From NCBI GenBank assembly GCA_029259635.1, contig JAJDEU010000028.1, positions 1-64,000 on the forward strand: DNA of 64,000 nt, read 5' to 3'. Positions 34,439 to 43,859 of the stretch are shown here, one piece after another. Position 1 is the first letter of the stretch. Each line of letters begins with the position of its first letter. The DNA comes from Planctomycetota bacterium. Its GTDB lineage: Bacteria; Planctomycetota; UBA1135; GCA-002686595. Both the position numbers and the translations under genes were made by a program. The notes beneath the pieces are model-generated. The model was not told where the DNA came from, ran no database searches, and saw only the letters and a list, made by a program, of their open reading frames with translations.

Positions 34439-35442
34439 GAACTCGGCCCCACAGAAGCGCTAAAGCCCTCCAAGGCCGCCGCGAGCATGCGTTCGCGAAC
34501 CGACGAGAGGGAACCCTCGATGGTCGCGCCGGAAGCTTTTTGATGTCCGCCTCCACCGAATTTTCGCGCGAGCGCGTTGACGTCATAGTCCGTTTTGCTT
34601 CGCGCCGAGAGCTTGCACTGATCGCCTTCCAACTCGCGCAAAAATAAGACGACCTCGACACCTTCGACGGCACGCAGGACGTCCATGGCCGGATCGCTAT
34701 CCGCTTGCTTCGTAACGATCGGGTCGGCGAACGGAAGCTCAAACATCACGAGCTTTCCTTCCGCGTGATAGACGGCTGTAGAGAGCATCCCCGATAGCCA
34801 GAGCGGCTGGCTCGGCGAATCTCGTTGGAAGAGCGCATCGTAGACCTTGGACGGCTCGACGCCGCGACCGACGAGATCGCCCGCGATGGTTAGTGTCTCG
34901 GCGTCGGTGTTGCTGTACTTGAACCAGCCCGTATCACAGACGAGAGAGACGTACACCGCATCCGCAGCAGTCCGGTCGAGCTCGACCCCGAGCGCACGCG
35001 CTATGCGGTAGACGAGCAAACCCGTTGCCGATGCCGTGACATCGACAAAGCTCGCGTCCCACCACTCCTCGCCAAAGTGCATGTGGTGATCGATGACTAC
35101 TTTGATCGAATCCGCCGCGCCGATCTTGTCTCCGAGCGCTCCACAGCGTGAGAGTTCGGAGATATCGAGCAAGACGGCGACATCGTGCTGGGGCAGCTCG
35201 CCCTCTTGGTAGACACCGAAGTCGAGGGCGTCCGTGAAGAAGGCGAAGTTCGGGTCGGGCGGATCCGGGTTGAGGATCGTGACGCGCTTGCCCATCGCGA
35301 GCAGTACGCTCGCCAGTGCGGCCTCACCCCCGATGCAATCCCCGTCAGGGCGGACGTGGCCGGAGAGCAGGAAACTCTCCTTTTCACGAAAGAGTGAGAG
35401 TACGCGGGCTTGCGACTCGTCGAGGGATTGCGGTTCAGACAT
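34435..35442 (-). CDS. nrnA: DHH family oligoribonuclease / pAp phosphatase, NrnA-like
   Basis: This 335-residue DHH/DHHA1 enzyme resembles NrnA, which degrades short oligoribonucleotides and removes the 3'-phosphate from pAp. Metal motifs are HVRPDGDCIGGE, VLLDISELSR, VVIDHHMH, and DTGWFKYSN, and the DHHA1 end GGGGHQKASG binds the substrate. The ATG at 35442 (MSEPQSLDE) was chosen, removing 24 unsupported residues. It is first in a two-gene unit with the metallophosphoesterase. Confidence 0.93.
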   Translation of the reverse strand: MSEPQSLDESQARVLSLFREKESFLLSGHVRPDGDCIGGEAALASVLLAMGKRVTILNPDPPDPNFAFFTDALDFGVYQEGELPQHDVAVLLDISELSRCGALGDKIGAADSIKVVIDHHMHFGEEWWDASFVDVTASATGLLVYRIARALGVELDRTAADAVYVSLVCDTGWFKYSNTDAETLTIAGDLVGRGVEPSKVYDALFQRDSPSQPLWLSGMLSTAVYHAEGKLVMFELPFADPIVTKQADSDPAMDVLRAVEGVEVVLFLRELEGDQCKLSARSKTDYDVNALARKFGGGGHQKASGATIEGSLSSVRERMLAAALEGFSASVGPSS

Positions 35443-35564
35443 GGGCTTGAAGCGTTCGTTCAGAGCGATGCCGTAGCTCGCGGACAGCCGCTGGGAAGCT
35501 ACAAGTCCGCACAAGATACAATAGACAGGAGCTGAGGTGCACCGGTGCGCGGGCCGGCCGGCAA

Positions 35565-36806
35565 TTAAGCGCCTGGTGGGATCTCCGTGGCAGACTCGCC
35601 CGAGACCGGGGAGCCGCCCACCCAGACCTCCTCCACCGGGGGGGAGCTCATGGTCAGACGGTCGAGAGCCGAGTCGCGCTGGCTCTCTTCTAGTTCGACT
35701 AATGCAAAGTCGGCGAAAGCGCCGGGGCTCAATTCACCGAACTCGCCGGAGCGTCCGAGGGCAGCTGCCCCGCCCAGCGTGGCCATTTGCCAGACCTCTT
35801 CGGGGGCGAGACCGGGCTCGCTCTCCCGCAAGAGTCGCATTTCCCGGCGCATGTCGAGGGCAAGGTTGCTGGCAAGCGAGTCCGTGCCAAGGGCGAGCGT
35901 TACGCCGGCCTTGCGATACAGCTCGAGGGGAAAGGGCGCTCGCTCGAAAAACAAGTGGGAGCCGGGACAGTGAACCAGTGCAACGCCATGTTCAGCGAGT
36001 CGGCTCGGTTCCCCGTCGTCGGGGCAGTTTCCGTGAACGAGCGACAGGCTCCGACGGAGCAAACCCGCTCGATCCAGGAGATCTAAACCAGAGGTCATGG
36101 GCGACTGCGCGAGCAGCTTCGAGAAGGGACCGGTACCCGACTTCAACCACTCCGTCTCTTCCGGAGTTTCCGACCAGTGAATCTGAACAGGAAGCTTTCG
36201 ACGCTCGCTGAGGCGAGCGACATGCTCCAGCAGCTCGGCGCTCACCGTGTGCGGCGCGTGCGGCGAGATTCCCTCCAAGCGACCTGCACTCTCCTCAAGC
36301 GGAAGGTCTATCGAAGCCAAGGTCTCAGCCCTGCGTTTGGGATCACCGCCGTCGAGAACTTCGCGAAAAGACAACCGACGAATTCCTGTCGTTGATGGAG
36401 GTAGTGCGGCACCCCCACATGAGTCGATATCACCGACCAGAGTCGTTCCCGACGAGAGCAGACTGTGAGCTCCGGCGACGGCTGCGCGCTCCCGTTCCGT
36501 CCGTGTCGCGTCGGCTCGCCGTCGAATGACGTCCCGTATCCAGGGCAACATCTCCGTGCCGCTCTCCAGCTGATCGGCGAGAATGGAGAGTTCAAGGTGG
36601 GCGTGCGCACAGACCGTGCCCGGAATCAGGAGCCGACTTCCGAAGTCGCGAAGAGAGGCGCCCGATTCTCGAGCGACCCGCTTAACCTCAGAGGCACTCT
36701 CAAGGACGCGCACAACTCTCCCGTTTACGACCAAGAGGCCTCCACCTTCAACCCAGCGATTGGGTCGCGGCAAAAACCTCTCGGCGGTGAACACCGTCCC
36801 TTTCAA
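35565..36806 (-). CDS. Amidohydrolase family protein, aminodeoxyfutalosine deaminase-like
   Basis: This 413-residue amidohydrolase has AHAHLELS as the metal-binding pair, SPHAPHTVSAEL, the histidine in IHWSETPEETEWL, LVHGNCPDD, and the aspartate in LGTDSLASN. That arrangement and the HLELS motif recall the futalosine-pathway deaminase acting on aminodeoxyfutalosine in menaquinone synthesis, but related guanine or cytosine deaminase branches cannot be excluded. No other mqn gene is in the window. The start appears to be TTG at 36806; no ATG is available in frame nearby. It follows the giant lipoprotein gene by 66 bases on the same strand. Confidence 0.82.
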   Translation of the reverse strand: MKGTVFTAERFLPRPNRWVEGGGLLVVNGRVVRVLESASEVKRVARESGASLRDFGSRLLIPGTVCAHAHLELSILADQLESGTEMLPWIRDVIRRRADATRTERERAAVAGAHSLLSSGTTLVGDIDSCGGAALPPSTTGIRRLSFREVLDGGDPKRRAETLASIDLPLEESAGRLEGISPHAPHTVSAELLEHVARLSERRKLPVQIHWSETPEETEWLKSGTGPFSKLLAQSPMTSGLDLLDRAGLLRRSLSLVHGNCPDDGEPSRLAEHGVALVHCPGSHLFFERAPFPLELYRKAGVTLALGTDSLASNLALDMRREMRLLRESEPGLAPEEVWQMATLGGAAALGRSGEFGELSPGAFADFALVELEESQRDSALDRLTMSSPPVEEVWVGGSPVSGESATEIPPGA

Positions 36807-36872
36807 GGAACGATCCAGGCTAGCAGTCTTAGCTAAAATCGCTGGGCCACCTAGACAGCGGCAGCCGCACGA

Positions 36873-39800
36873 TCAATCGGGCTGGACCTTAATGGTGACA
36901 TTGTCGACTCCGGCGAATCCAAACAGCTTTGCGCGTCGGTTGAAGATGATTTGATAGCGAATCATCGTCGACTTGCGTTTCGAAGCTTCGCCGGGATCCG
37001 TCGGAAAGACGAGGTCCCAATAGCCATTCAATTCCGCGGGATGAAGAACCCAAGGCGTCAGTGATCCGGCCTGAATCGGCGAACCGCTGCCCGTGAGAGG
37101 AACGTCGCAGAGGTTCGAGATATCTTTGACCGCGCGCGCTCCCTGGAATCGAACAATGAACTGAGACCCGAGGGCCCCGCCCATGGTCGCTTCGGGATCT
37201 TGCAAATAGCTCGTCAATCCCCCGCCAGTGGGGGCCACCGCGATTCCCCCCTCAATGGAATTGAAGTACAGCGGATTCGCAACCGCAGGCGAGCCGATCG
37301 TCGGCGAGACTCGATACACCTCCGGAACGACCGCCTCGTTCGGATCGATTCGCACGGACATCGTCCAGCCTGGCAAGCCATTGCCGCCGTCGTTGTCGGG
37401 GATAAATCGCAGATTGAAGAAGTTCCCGTCGGGGCGCATCCAGCAAGACTGCGCTCCGGACATCACGTCCGGGACGTATTGCTGCGTGGCTCCGGTGATC
37501 GGGTGGACAGAGGGAAGTGGATTCAAATTGAGTCGGCGCCATCCCAGTGAATTGATCGAAACCCAGTCATTGGAGAGAGCGGGTGCCGCCGGATCGAAGG
37601 GCGTCACGAGAGCTGCAATATCGTTGAAAGTCGGAACGGAGACACCAGTGATTCCCGCTTGTACGTGAACGAATCCTGGACTCCCTGCGCCTCCGATAGA
37701 GTTATTGAGTCCCGTGCTCGAAACACCGCCGGTGATATCCAGACGATTGTTCAGTGCGGGCAAGAGCAGATTCAGAGTCTGGATCAAGATCGAGCCGCCC
37801 GATCCCGAGCCAGCGGGAACAACAAACCCGGGGCTCGGATCCGTCGAAACGCCGGGAGTTATATCAATGGGCTCTCCGCCTTTTCCTCCGGAGACGTCGA
37901 TGACACCATCGAGAACGATTCGGGCTCCGGCTTGAAACTGAAGCGCTCCGCCACCTCCCCCTCCACCAGCACCACTATTGCTGACGAACAGGTTCAGTGT
38001 TCCGTCACAACCCAAGGCCCCCATCGGGCCCGTGGCCGAACCGTGAGCATGAGCGCCTGACCCACCGCCGCCAGCGCCCCCGCGCAGGAAACCGAATTCC
38101 GGAGCTAACGCCGGCGCAGTTGCATCCGAAAGTTGGCTGCCCCCGCCGGTAGCGGGCGGAATCGAAAGCGGATCATCCGCCGGATTCAGCGTGACCGGGA
38201 TTCCCGGACCACCGGGTAGAGCGCGACCGCCGCCGCCCCCAGGCCCGCCCATACTGTTGGAAGTACAGACCGAAATGCCGTTGAAGAAGAGTCCGCCAGT
38301 AAACGTCAGGTTCGCCGCCGTCCCGTCGGGAATCCCACAGTCGGTCGGGTCCGCGATACTGCAGACGGTCGAGTCGGGCCACCGAGTACCACCCGGTCCG
38401 CCACCCAGAGTCAGAGGAGATCCCGGCGTCCCGGAGGGGAATTCAAAACCCACTCCAGGCTGGCCGTTTAGATCGGCCAGCGTCGGAGCGAGAGGGTTCG
38501 CCGTACCGCCGGGATAACCGTTCGTCGCATTGGCGCCCAAGCCGAGCAGGATCCCACTTCCATCGGGACGCATGCCTCCGTTGCCTCCGGCTCCTCCACC
38601 GGGACCGCCCGCCGCACCGACTCCACCCAGATCGCTCTGGGCGCTGTGATCTTGATCGGCATCTTTGCCGTTGAGTTCGATCCGACCTCGCAGAATGGCG
38701 TCGCCGCGAACGAACAGACGAGCGGGATTGGGACCCACGAATCTCAGTACCGCGCCCGGCGCGATGTCGAGGCTCGCGAACTCATAGATCCCGTCCGTGA
38801 CCTGGAACGTGCTCGTCCCCGGTGTGGTCGTCGCCGGGTCGTAGTTGTCGATCAGAACCGTCGTGATATTGCGAGAATCGTTCGCTAGTGCGAGTACGAC
38901 GGAATTCGGGAAGCCCGTCCCCGTCGTTCCTCCGATGCACGCCTGAAAAGTCTCCCTTCCAATGGTAGCGAAGGTGCCATCCTGGTCGTGGACCAGCGCA
39001 TCCGGACCGAATAACTGCGGCTCGAATTGAGGAGTCGTCACGATATTCGGAGCCATTCCGGTCTCGATAACGGTCTGACCGCAATTGCCGTCCGTCGCCA
39101 GGCCGATCGTCGGACGCATGCCATCGGTGTAGAGGGTCAGGATCGTTCCAGCTCCGAGCACCAAGTCGCCGAGACGACCCGAGCCACCGCCCACGCCTGG
39201 CTCAAGTTCGTTATTCGAGCTACTCGCCGGTCCCCAGACGGCGCCACTTCGCGTGGTGTCCTCCATGTGTCCGGTCTGATTCGGAGATGTGGTGAAATCC
39301 TCACCTCCGGGCTTCGGCAGATCCACCGGCATGAAGGTGATGCGCTCGGGCACAAAGGTGACGTCCGCAGCGTTGGCGACAGAATTCCCGCCCAGGTCCA
39401 CGACCGTCGTCGGAACGGAGACGATGATCCGCCTCGGAAGCGGCTGGGTCATCGGATCCCCCGCGGAGGGAAAATTCGTGTCGGCGTCGAAGGTCACCGT
39501 TGTGGTGAGCGCGGTCTGATCAATCAGCAGGTCATAGGTTCCGAACAACTCAACCCAATCCGTTGAATCGCTGACATCCCCGTCCGGGTCAACGAAGATT
39601 CGAAGTGAGGGCGATTGCCCCGTGACCTTGTTCACGAGCGTCGCGGGATTCATCACATCCGTGAAGATGAACTCAATGTTCGACCGACGGTGAATATCGC
39701 TGCCGTTGTTCGCCGCGACGAGAGGGCCGAGGAAGGGCTCCATCGTGGCCGGATCGATCACGGGATCTCCGAACGCATCTTTCAGGATCTCGTTGACGCG

Positions 39801-40361
39801 AATCGAAACGGTCGGAGCTCCGGCAACGGGATCATTGATGCCGCCACCTGCGGTAACCACGCATCGCATTCGAGTGCCGAGGGCTTTACCGTTGGCGCTC
39901 GTGATGAAGGGACCGGCGTCGAGATTTGTTCCGGGAAGCAGAATCTCGTAGGACCGTCCTGCGACCAGACCGAAGACCGGAGTGCCCGACGAGTTGAAGG
40001 TGAGCAGAGGGCGATACACCACTCCGCGAGGGTCCGAGGGGTCGACACTAAAAGTGCCCGGCGGCATCAAGCCGCTGGCTGTATCGCGGACCTGGAAAGT
40101 GCTCGTCTTAAGGCTCGAAAAATCGATCGCCTGAGAGAACGTGATTCGAATCTCCTCGTTGACGAAGACATTGTTGACCGTGCAGTTCACCTCCGACGTC
40201 TGGAAGGTCTTGCATCCCAGCGAACAGGCGATGATCGACATTCCTCCGCCTCCTCCGGAAGCGGCAGGATTGCCCAGGTTATCCTTAGCCTTATCGCTGG
40301 AGCAGGCGGCGAGTGTCAGTCCCAGGAGGGTCGTCAGAGTGAGTGATCGAAATCGCATCAT
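36873..40361 (-). CDS. Large Ig-like, glycine-rich surface lipoprotein
   Basis: This 1162-residue protein has a signal with the lipobox LTLAAC followed by SSDK. Residues about 60-180 and 195-350 resemble SbsA-type bacterial Ig-like domains (VFVNEEIRITFSQAIDFSSL; FIFTDVMNPATLV). From about 500 comes a block whose core reads LDIAPGAVLRFVGPNPARLF, followed by glycine-rich stretches such as GGPGGGAGGNGG. The C terminus ends in a beta-rich tail (RYQIIFNRR). The same layout recurs at 52.4, 54.6, 58.2 and 62.2 kb, so it is one paralogue of a family. A surface or matrix role is inferred. ATG 40361 was chosen, two Met adjacent. Confidence 0.85.
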   Translation of the reverse strand: MMRFRSLTLTTLLGLTLAACSSDKAKDNLGNPAASGGGGGMSIIACSLGCKTFQTSEVNCTVNNVFVNEEIRITFSQAIDFSSLKTSTFQVRDTASGLMPPGTFSVDPSDPRGVVYRPLLTFNSSGTPVFGLVAGRSYEILLPGTNLDAGPFITSANGKALGTRMRCVVTAGGGINDPVAGAPTVSIRVNEILKDAFGDPVIDPATMEPFLGPLVAANNGSDIHRRSNIEFIFTDVMNPATLVNKVTGQSPSLRIFVDPDGDVSDSTDWVELFGTYDLLIDQTALTTTVTFDADTNFPSAGDPMTQPLPRRIIVSVPTTVVDLGGNSVANAADVTFVPERITFMPVDLPKPGGEDFTTSPNQTGHMEDTTRSGAVWGPASSSNNELEPGVGGGSGRLGDLVLGAGTILTLYTDGMRPTIGLATDGNCGQTVIETGMAPNIVTTPQFEPQLFGPDALVHDQDGTFATIGRETFQACIGGTTGTGFPNSVVLALANDSRNITTVLIDNYDPATTTPGTSTFQVTDGIYEFASLDIAPGAVLRFVGPNPARLFVRGDAILRGRIELNGKDADQDHSAQSDLGGVGAAGGPGGGAGGNGGMRPDGSGILLGLGANATNGYPGGTANPLAPTLADLNGQPGVGFEFPSGTPGSPLTLGGGPGGTRWPDSTVCSIADPTDCGIPDGTAANLTFTGGLFFNGISVCTSNSMGGPGGGGGRALPGGPGIPVTLNPADDPLSIPPATGGGSQLSDATAPALAPEFGFLRGGAGGGGSGAHAHGSATGPMGALGCDGTLNLFVSNSGAGGGGGGGALQFQAGARIVLDGVIDVSGGKGGEPIDITPGVSTDPSPGFVVPAGSGSGGSILIQTLNLLLPALNNRLDITGGVSSTGLNNSIGGAGSPGFVHVQAGITGVSVPTFNDIAALVTPFDPAAPALSNDWVSINSLGWRRLNLNPLPSVHPITGATQQYVPDVMSGAQSCWMRPDGNFFNLRFIPDNDGGNGLPGWTMSVRIDPNEAVVPEVYRVSPTIGSPAVANPLYFNSIEGGIAVAPTGGGLTSYLQDPEATMGGALGSQFIVRFQGARAVKDISNLCDVPLTGSGSPIQAGSLTPWVLHPAELNGYWDLVFPTDPGEASKRKSTMIRYQIIFNRRAKLFGFAGVDNVTIKVQPD

Positions 40362-40913
40362 CGAATCGGCGGCGTGCTGGAGGGCAAGGCTGAGGATCGG
40401 AGGAAGGTCAAGTTGACCCCCCCCGCGGGGCGTCACAGCGAGGGGCACGAGCCGCGTGAGCGGCCCGATCGAGTGCGACCGGGGATACCCGGTCGCGGAT
40501 GAGCCCTAGGGAGTCCGTGAAGACCCCCGTGGCGCTCGACAACTCAGCGGAAGGACTTCCGCCTCGTCACTCGACCCAGCACTATAGGCGCTCAAACCCT
40601 GTGCGCTACAGCATTTTGCGTCCGTGGAGCCTTCGAAAGCTTCGGAATCTCCGAGAGCTCGCCGCCCTCCCGCACGCTGCTCATTTCGACCTCCTCAAGG
40701 CGAATCCACCGAATCGCCCTCTGCCGCCTCTCCACCCCCCCTCCTCCCGTTCCGCAAGCAACTCCGAGCCCCGGATTAGCGCCGATCTCCGCGCTCTCAG
40801 GCCCGCACAGGGCCCACAGACGCTAATCTGCTCCGCACACCAGCCCGGCTCGGCGTGCCACCCTCCCGCCGGCTCCCTAACCCGTTTCTGACAAGCCCAT
40901 TCCTCCCCAAGCT
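40362..40913. other. Divergent intergenic region
   Basis: This 552-base gap separates two divergent lipoprotein genes and should carry both promoters. It contains the hairpin GCGACCGGG-GATA-CCCGGTCGC (40475-40496) and a C-rich run near 40418. Open frames across it have no coding support. Confidence 0.5.
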
Positions 40914-41816
40914 GTGTCCAATCTTTCGATTCAAAATTCGCGCCCCTGGAGCAACGCCGAGCCCCGCCTGGCTCGGTTGGCGCTCTTCTCTCTCCTCTGT
41001 CTCCTGTGGGCCTGCTCTCCATCCGAGCCCGAGAAGAATCGGTCCTCCACAGCGAGCTCGCCCGACCTCCTGGCGGAGCAGGCTATTGGCGATTTGATCG
41101 CCGCCATCACACCGCCGGAGGAAACCGCAACCAGTGCGGTCAAGGACGACTGGTTACGTCGGCGTCGCTCCACAATGGCTCGCCTCAAAAATCAGAGCGA
41201 CGCGCGCATGGGTGCCCTGCTTGTCGAGGCCTTCCTGACTCGTAGCGACCTGATCGTACCCGTACGCTCGGGTCTCATCGAGGCAGCCGCTCATGCCAAC
41301 GCCGTGGCGGCGGCCCCGGTCTTGACGGAGATCATTCAGAACTATGGCGAGGACATGGGGCTGCGCACCGATTCTTGTCGAATCCTGGGCAACACTTCGC
41401 CGGAAGTGGCCATCGAGGTCTTGGGTGAGATCCTGTTCGACAAGGAGCGCTCTTCGACGGCACCGGACGATGAGGCTCTGCTCGATGGCTGGTTGGAAGC
41501 ACACTGGCACTTGGAGCGCAATCCCGGCCGCGATTTGGCCGACCTCGCGACCGATATCACGCGCGACGCATCCACCCGACACCTCGCCATTCGCAGCCTG
41601 GCCAAGTACCCATCGAAGATTTCAGTCAGCGCTTTGGAAGAAGTCCTGCACGAATCTTCGGGCAACTCCTATATGCGCCGCATCGCCGCTCAGTCCATGA
41701 CCGAGGTCGCCGACCGCGACGTCTACTGCCCGATCTTCGCACAAATTTTCTCTCGCGAAGCCGACACCAACTTTCAGTTGTTCCTCGAGAACATGATGAG
41801 TGCGTACTGCGAGTGA
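40914..41816 (+). CDS. Lipoprotein with HEAT-like helical repeats
   Basis: This 300-residue exported protein has a signal segment (LALFSLLCLLWAC) with a lipobox ending in Cys. The rest is alpha-helical with HEAT-like repeats, for example RSGLIEAAAHANAVAAAPVL and TDSCRILGNTSPEVAIEVLG, and ends without an enzyme motif. A role in protein binding at the envelope is the most that can be inferred. The start is GTG at 40914. It overlaps tatD by the GTGA junction, so the genes are coupled; this pairing with a DNase-family enzyme is unexplained. Confidence 0.8.
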   Translation: MSNLSIQNSRPWSNAEPRLARLALFSLLCLLWACSPSEPEKNRSSTASSPDLLAEQAIGDLIAAITPPEETATSAVKDDWLRRRRSTMARLKNQSDARMGALLVEAFLTRSDLIVPVRSGLIEAAAHANAVAAAPVLTEIIQNYGEDMGLRTDSCRILGNTSPEVAIEVLGEILFDKERSSTAPDDEALLDGWLEAHWHLERNPGRDLADLATDITRDASTRHLAIRSLAKYPSKISVSALEEVLHESSGNSYMRRIAAQSMTEVADRDVYCPIFAQIFSREADTNFQLFLENMMSAYCE

Positions 41817-42571
41817 TTACCGACAGTCACGCGCACGTTTTCTGGAAGACCTTTGACGCAGACAGGGACGACGTCCTCGCTAGAGCCCGCGAAGCTGGCG
41901 TCGATCGCATGCTGATCGTCGGTACAGACCTGAATAGCTCTCGCGCTGCTTTCGAGTTGTGTCGCGACGAGCCCGGTCTCTTTCCGACAGCGGGAATTCA
42001 TCCGCACGATGCGGGTGATGCAACCGACGCTATACGCACGTCGATCGAAGAGCTCTGTCGCAGGGCGGAGTGCGTTGCGGTCGGCGAGACGGGTCTCGAC
42101 TACTTCAAGGAGTACTCCCCGCGCGAAGCGCAACTCGAGAACTTCGCGTGGCACATGGAGCTCGCCACAGAACTGAAGAAGCCAGTCATCATTCACTGTC
42201 GCGACGCGCACGAGGACACATCCGGGCTGCTCGCGAACTATCCGGAGGTTCGCGGCGTGATGCACTGCTACACCATGGGAGTCGAAGAGCTGCCGACCTA
42301 TCTCGAGCTCGACTACTTCATCTCGTTTTCCGGAGTCGTCACCTACCCAAAGAACGAAGCGAATCGCGAGGCGGCGAGAGCGGTTCCCGAAGATCGGCTA
42401 CTGGTCGAGACGGACTGTCCCTTCCTCGCGCCGCAGGGTCACCGCGGGAAGCGAAACGAACCGGCCTTGGTTCGGGTCACGCTGGAGTTCCTATCCGAGC
42501 TGCGTGGTGTTTCGTTGGAACATTTGGCGCGCGTAACGAGCGAGAATGCGACGCGGCTGTTCCGGCTCTAG
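41813..42571 (+). CDS. tatD: TatD family metal-dependent hydrolase
   Basis: TatD family proteins are metal-dependent DNases of the amidohydrolase fold. The 252-residue protein carries SHAHVF at the N terminus (metal-binding HxH), GIHPHDA, GETGLDYFKEYS, IIHCRDA, the second HCY motif VMHCYTMG, and LLVETDCPFLAPQGHRGKRN. Length is normal. GTG start overlaps the lipoprotein stop. It ends before a hairpin that faces the pilin gene. Confidence 0.95.
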   Translation: MITDSHAHVFWKTFDADRDDVLARAREAGVDRMLIVGTDLNSSRAAFELCRDEPGLFPTAGIHPHDAGDATDAIRTSIEELCRRAECVAVGETGLDYFKEYSPREAQLENFAWHMELATELKKPVIIHCRDAHEDTSGLLANYPEVRGVMHCYTMGVEELPTYLELDYFISFSGVVTYPKNEANREAARAVPEDRLLVETDCPFLAPQGHRGKRNEPALVRVTLEFLSELRGVSLEHLARVTSENATRLFRL

Positions 42572-42612
42572 CGCGATCAGACTCTGAGAGCTGCGCGAAC
42601 CGAGCAGTTAAA

Positions 42613-42649
42613 TGAAGAAGGCCCCGCGGGCGAACCGCGAGGCCTTCTC
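42613..42649. terminator. Hairpin between convergent tatD and pilin genes
   Basis: GAAGGCCCCGCGG (42616) pairs with CCGCGAGGCCTTC (about 42634-42646) over 13 positions with one mismatch. It lies between the tatD stop and the pilin stop and can serve both directions. Confidence 0.75.
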
Positions 42650-42669
42650 GATTGAGTGAAGCGCTTGAC

Positions 42670-43452
42670 TTACTGGACGACGGTCCAGGTGAAGCCGTCG
42701 TTCGACGGAGCGTTCGCACCGACACCGAGCTGAGCGCTCATGCCGAGGCCAGCGGGGGCAGCTTGAAGAGCGGCAGCACCAGCGGGCTCAACGGAACCGG
42801 CACCGAAGCCACTGTAGCTAAGAGCTGCAGCGCGGTTGAGGTTCTGAAGAAGGTCACCTTCTTGGTTGATGAAGAAGGCGCGGTTGCCGGTCTGGCCAGC
42901 GGTTACCGGCCATGCGTAGCAGCCCCAGAGAATCTCGCAGTTGTCCGGATCCGGGAAGTTAGCCGGGTCAGCACCGCCGGTGGCGAGCTCGCCCTGCGGA
43001 ACCGCAGTGGCGCCCGCGAGCGGAAGGAACATCTTGAAGACGTATCCCGAGCGGGTCACGATGCCGTCACCGGCTGCGTCCACCTGGACTCCGCCGAATG
43101 CGGAAGAAAGCACAGCGGGGGTCAGCTCGTCGGTACCGACGACGCCAGCGGCCGGGGGCGTAATGCCACCAGCCGGAACGCCGGAGATACGCAGCGGGTC
43201 CGCGCCAGAAAGCTCACCGAAGAAGCCGTACTCACCGCCACCGTCCGCGTCGCTGTCGATCGCGGAAGAAGACTGGAGTTGAGCCTGCGCCGATGAAAGC
43301 GAGCGAAGTGTGGAGATAGCAGCCGACTCGTTAGCGGAGAGGCGTGCTGCCATGAGCTTCGGAATAGCTACCGAAGCAATAATGGCGATAATGGCCACCA
43401 CGATCATGAGTTCGATCAGGGTGAAACCAGCGTTTTTCCTGTTGAGTTTCAT
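42670..43452 (-). CDS. Type IV pilin/pseudopilin-like protein
   Basis: This 260-residue prepilin has a class III leader MKLNRKNAG cleaved before FTLIELMIVVAIIAIIAS, with the conserved Glu at mature position 5. The body is large for a pilin and rich in Ala and Gly, with four cysteines (for example in NCEILWGCYAWPV) that could form loops. It may be a major pilin or a type II secretion pseudopilin. The ATG at 43452 was chosen. It lies after the terminator of the pilC gene, so it likely has its own promoter. Confidence 0.9.
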   Translation of the reverse strand: MKLNRKNAGFTLIELMIVVAIIAIIASVAIPKLMAARLSANESAAISTLRSLSSAQAQLQSSSAIDSDADGGGEYGFFGELSGADPLRISGVPAGGITPPAAGVVGTDELTPAVLSSAFGGVQVDAAGDGIVTRSGYVFKMFLPLAGATAVPQGELATGGADPANFPDPDNCEILWGCYAWPVTAGQTGNRAFFINQEGDLLQNLNRAAALSYSGFGAGSVEPAGAAALQAAPAGLGMSAQLGVGANAPSNDGFTWTVVQ

Positions 43453-43859
43453 TGTCTCTAGTTGTCCTTGGGGTTGCTCGAGGCCGGATGGCCTTTTGTA
43501 TTCGTTGGTCCGCCATCCATCGGCGGTTCCACCCTGGTCTCCGAATGCCAATTTCGAATCAACATCAAAAACCTGCACAGCGGTCAGCTCTTGCGAGCCT
43601 CCCATCACTCCGCTGTGCAATCGAAAACCGAATGCTTCCCTCAGCGGCATTGGCATGTATCGGTCTCGTAATCAGGAAATCTTGAGCGCGGACTTTGCAC
43701 TTCTCGGTGGTTCTTGCGATTCGTTTCCGCGCTCACTGCCGGCGACAACAATCGAGTGGAAAAAGATTCGCGGGTGCCCTCACTCGGAGAGCACCCGCGA
43801 AGAATCCGAGCTGGCCGGAAAGACACAGCCCGGAGCTAACTAGCTTTTATCAGGCTCTC
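43453..43859. other. Intergenic region between pilC-like and pilin genes
   Basis: This 407-base gap on the minus strand contains the terminator at 43767-43801 and should hold the pilin promoter. No gene or RNA motif was recognised in the rest. Confidence 0.5.
43767..43801 (-). terminator. Intrinsic terminator after the pilC-like gene
   Basis: A perfect 11-bp stem, TTCGCGGGTGC (43767-43777) with GCACCCGCGAA (43791-43801), has a 13-base loop and is followed on the minus strand by a T-run (an A-run at 43760-43764). Confidence 0.85.

Noticed and set aside
36873-40361. Real collagen-like protein
   Set aside because: Glycine tracts are short and interrupted and do not follow a Gly-X-Y pattern.
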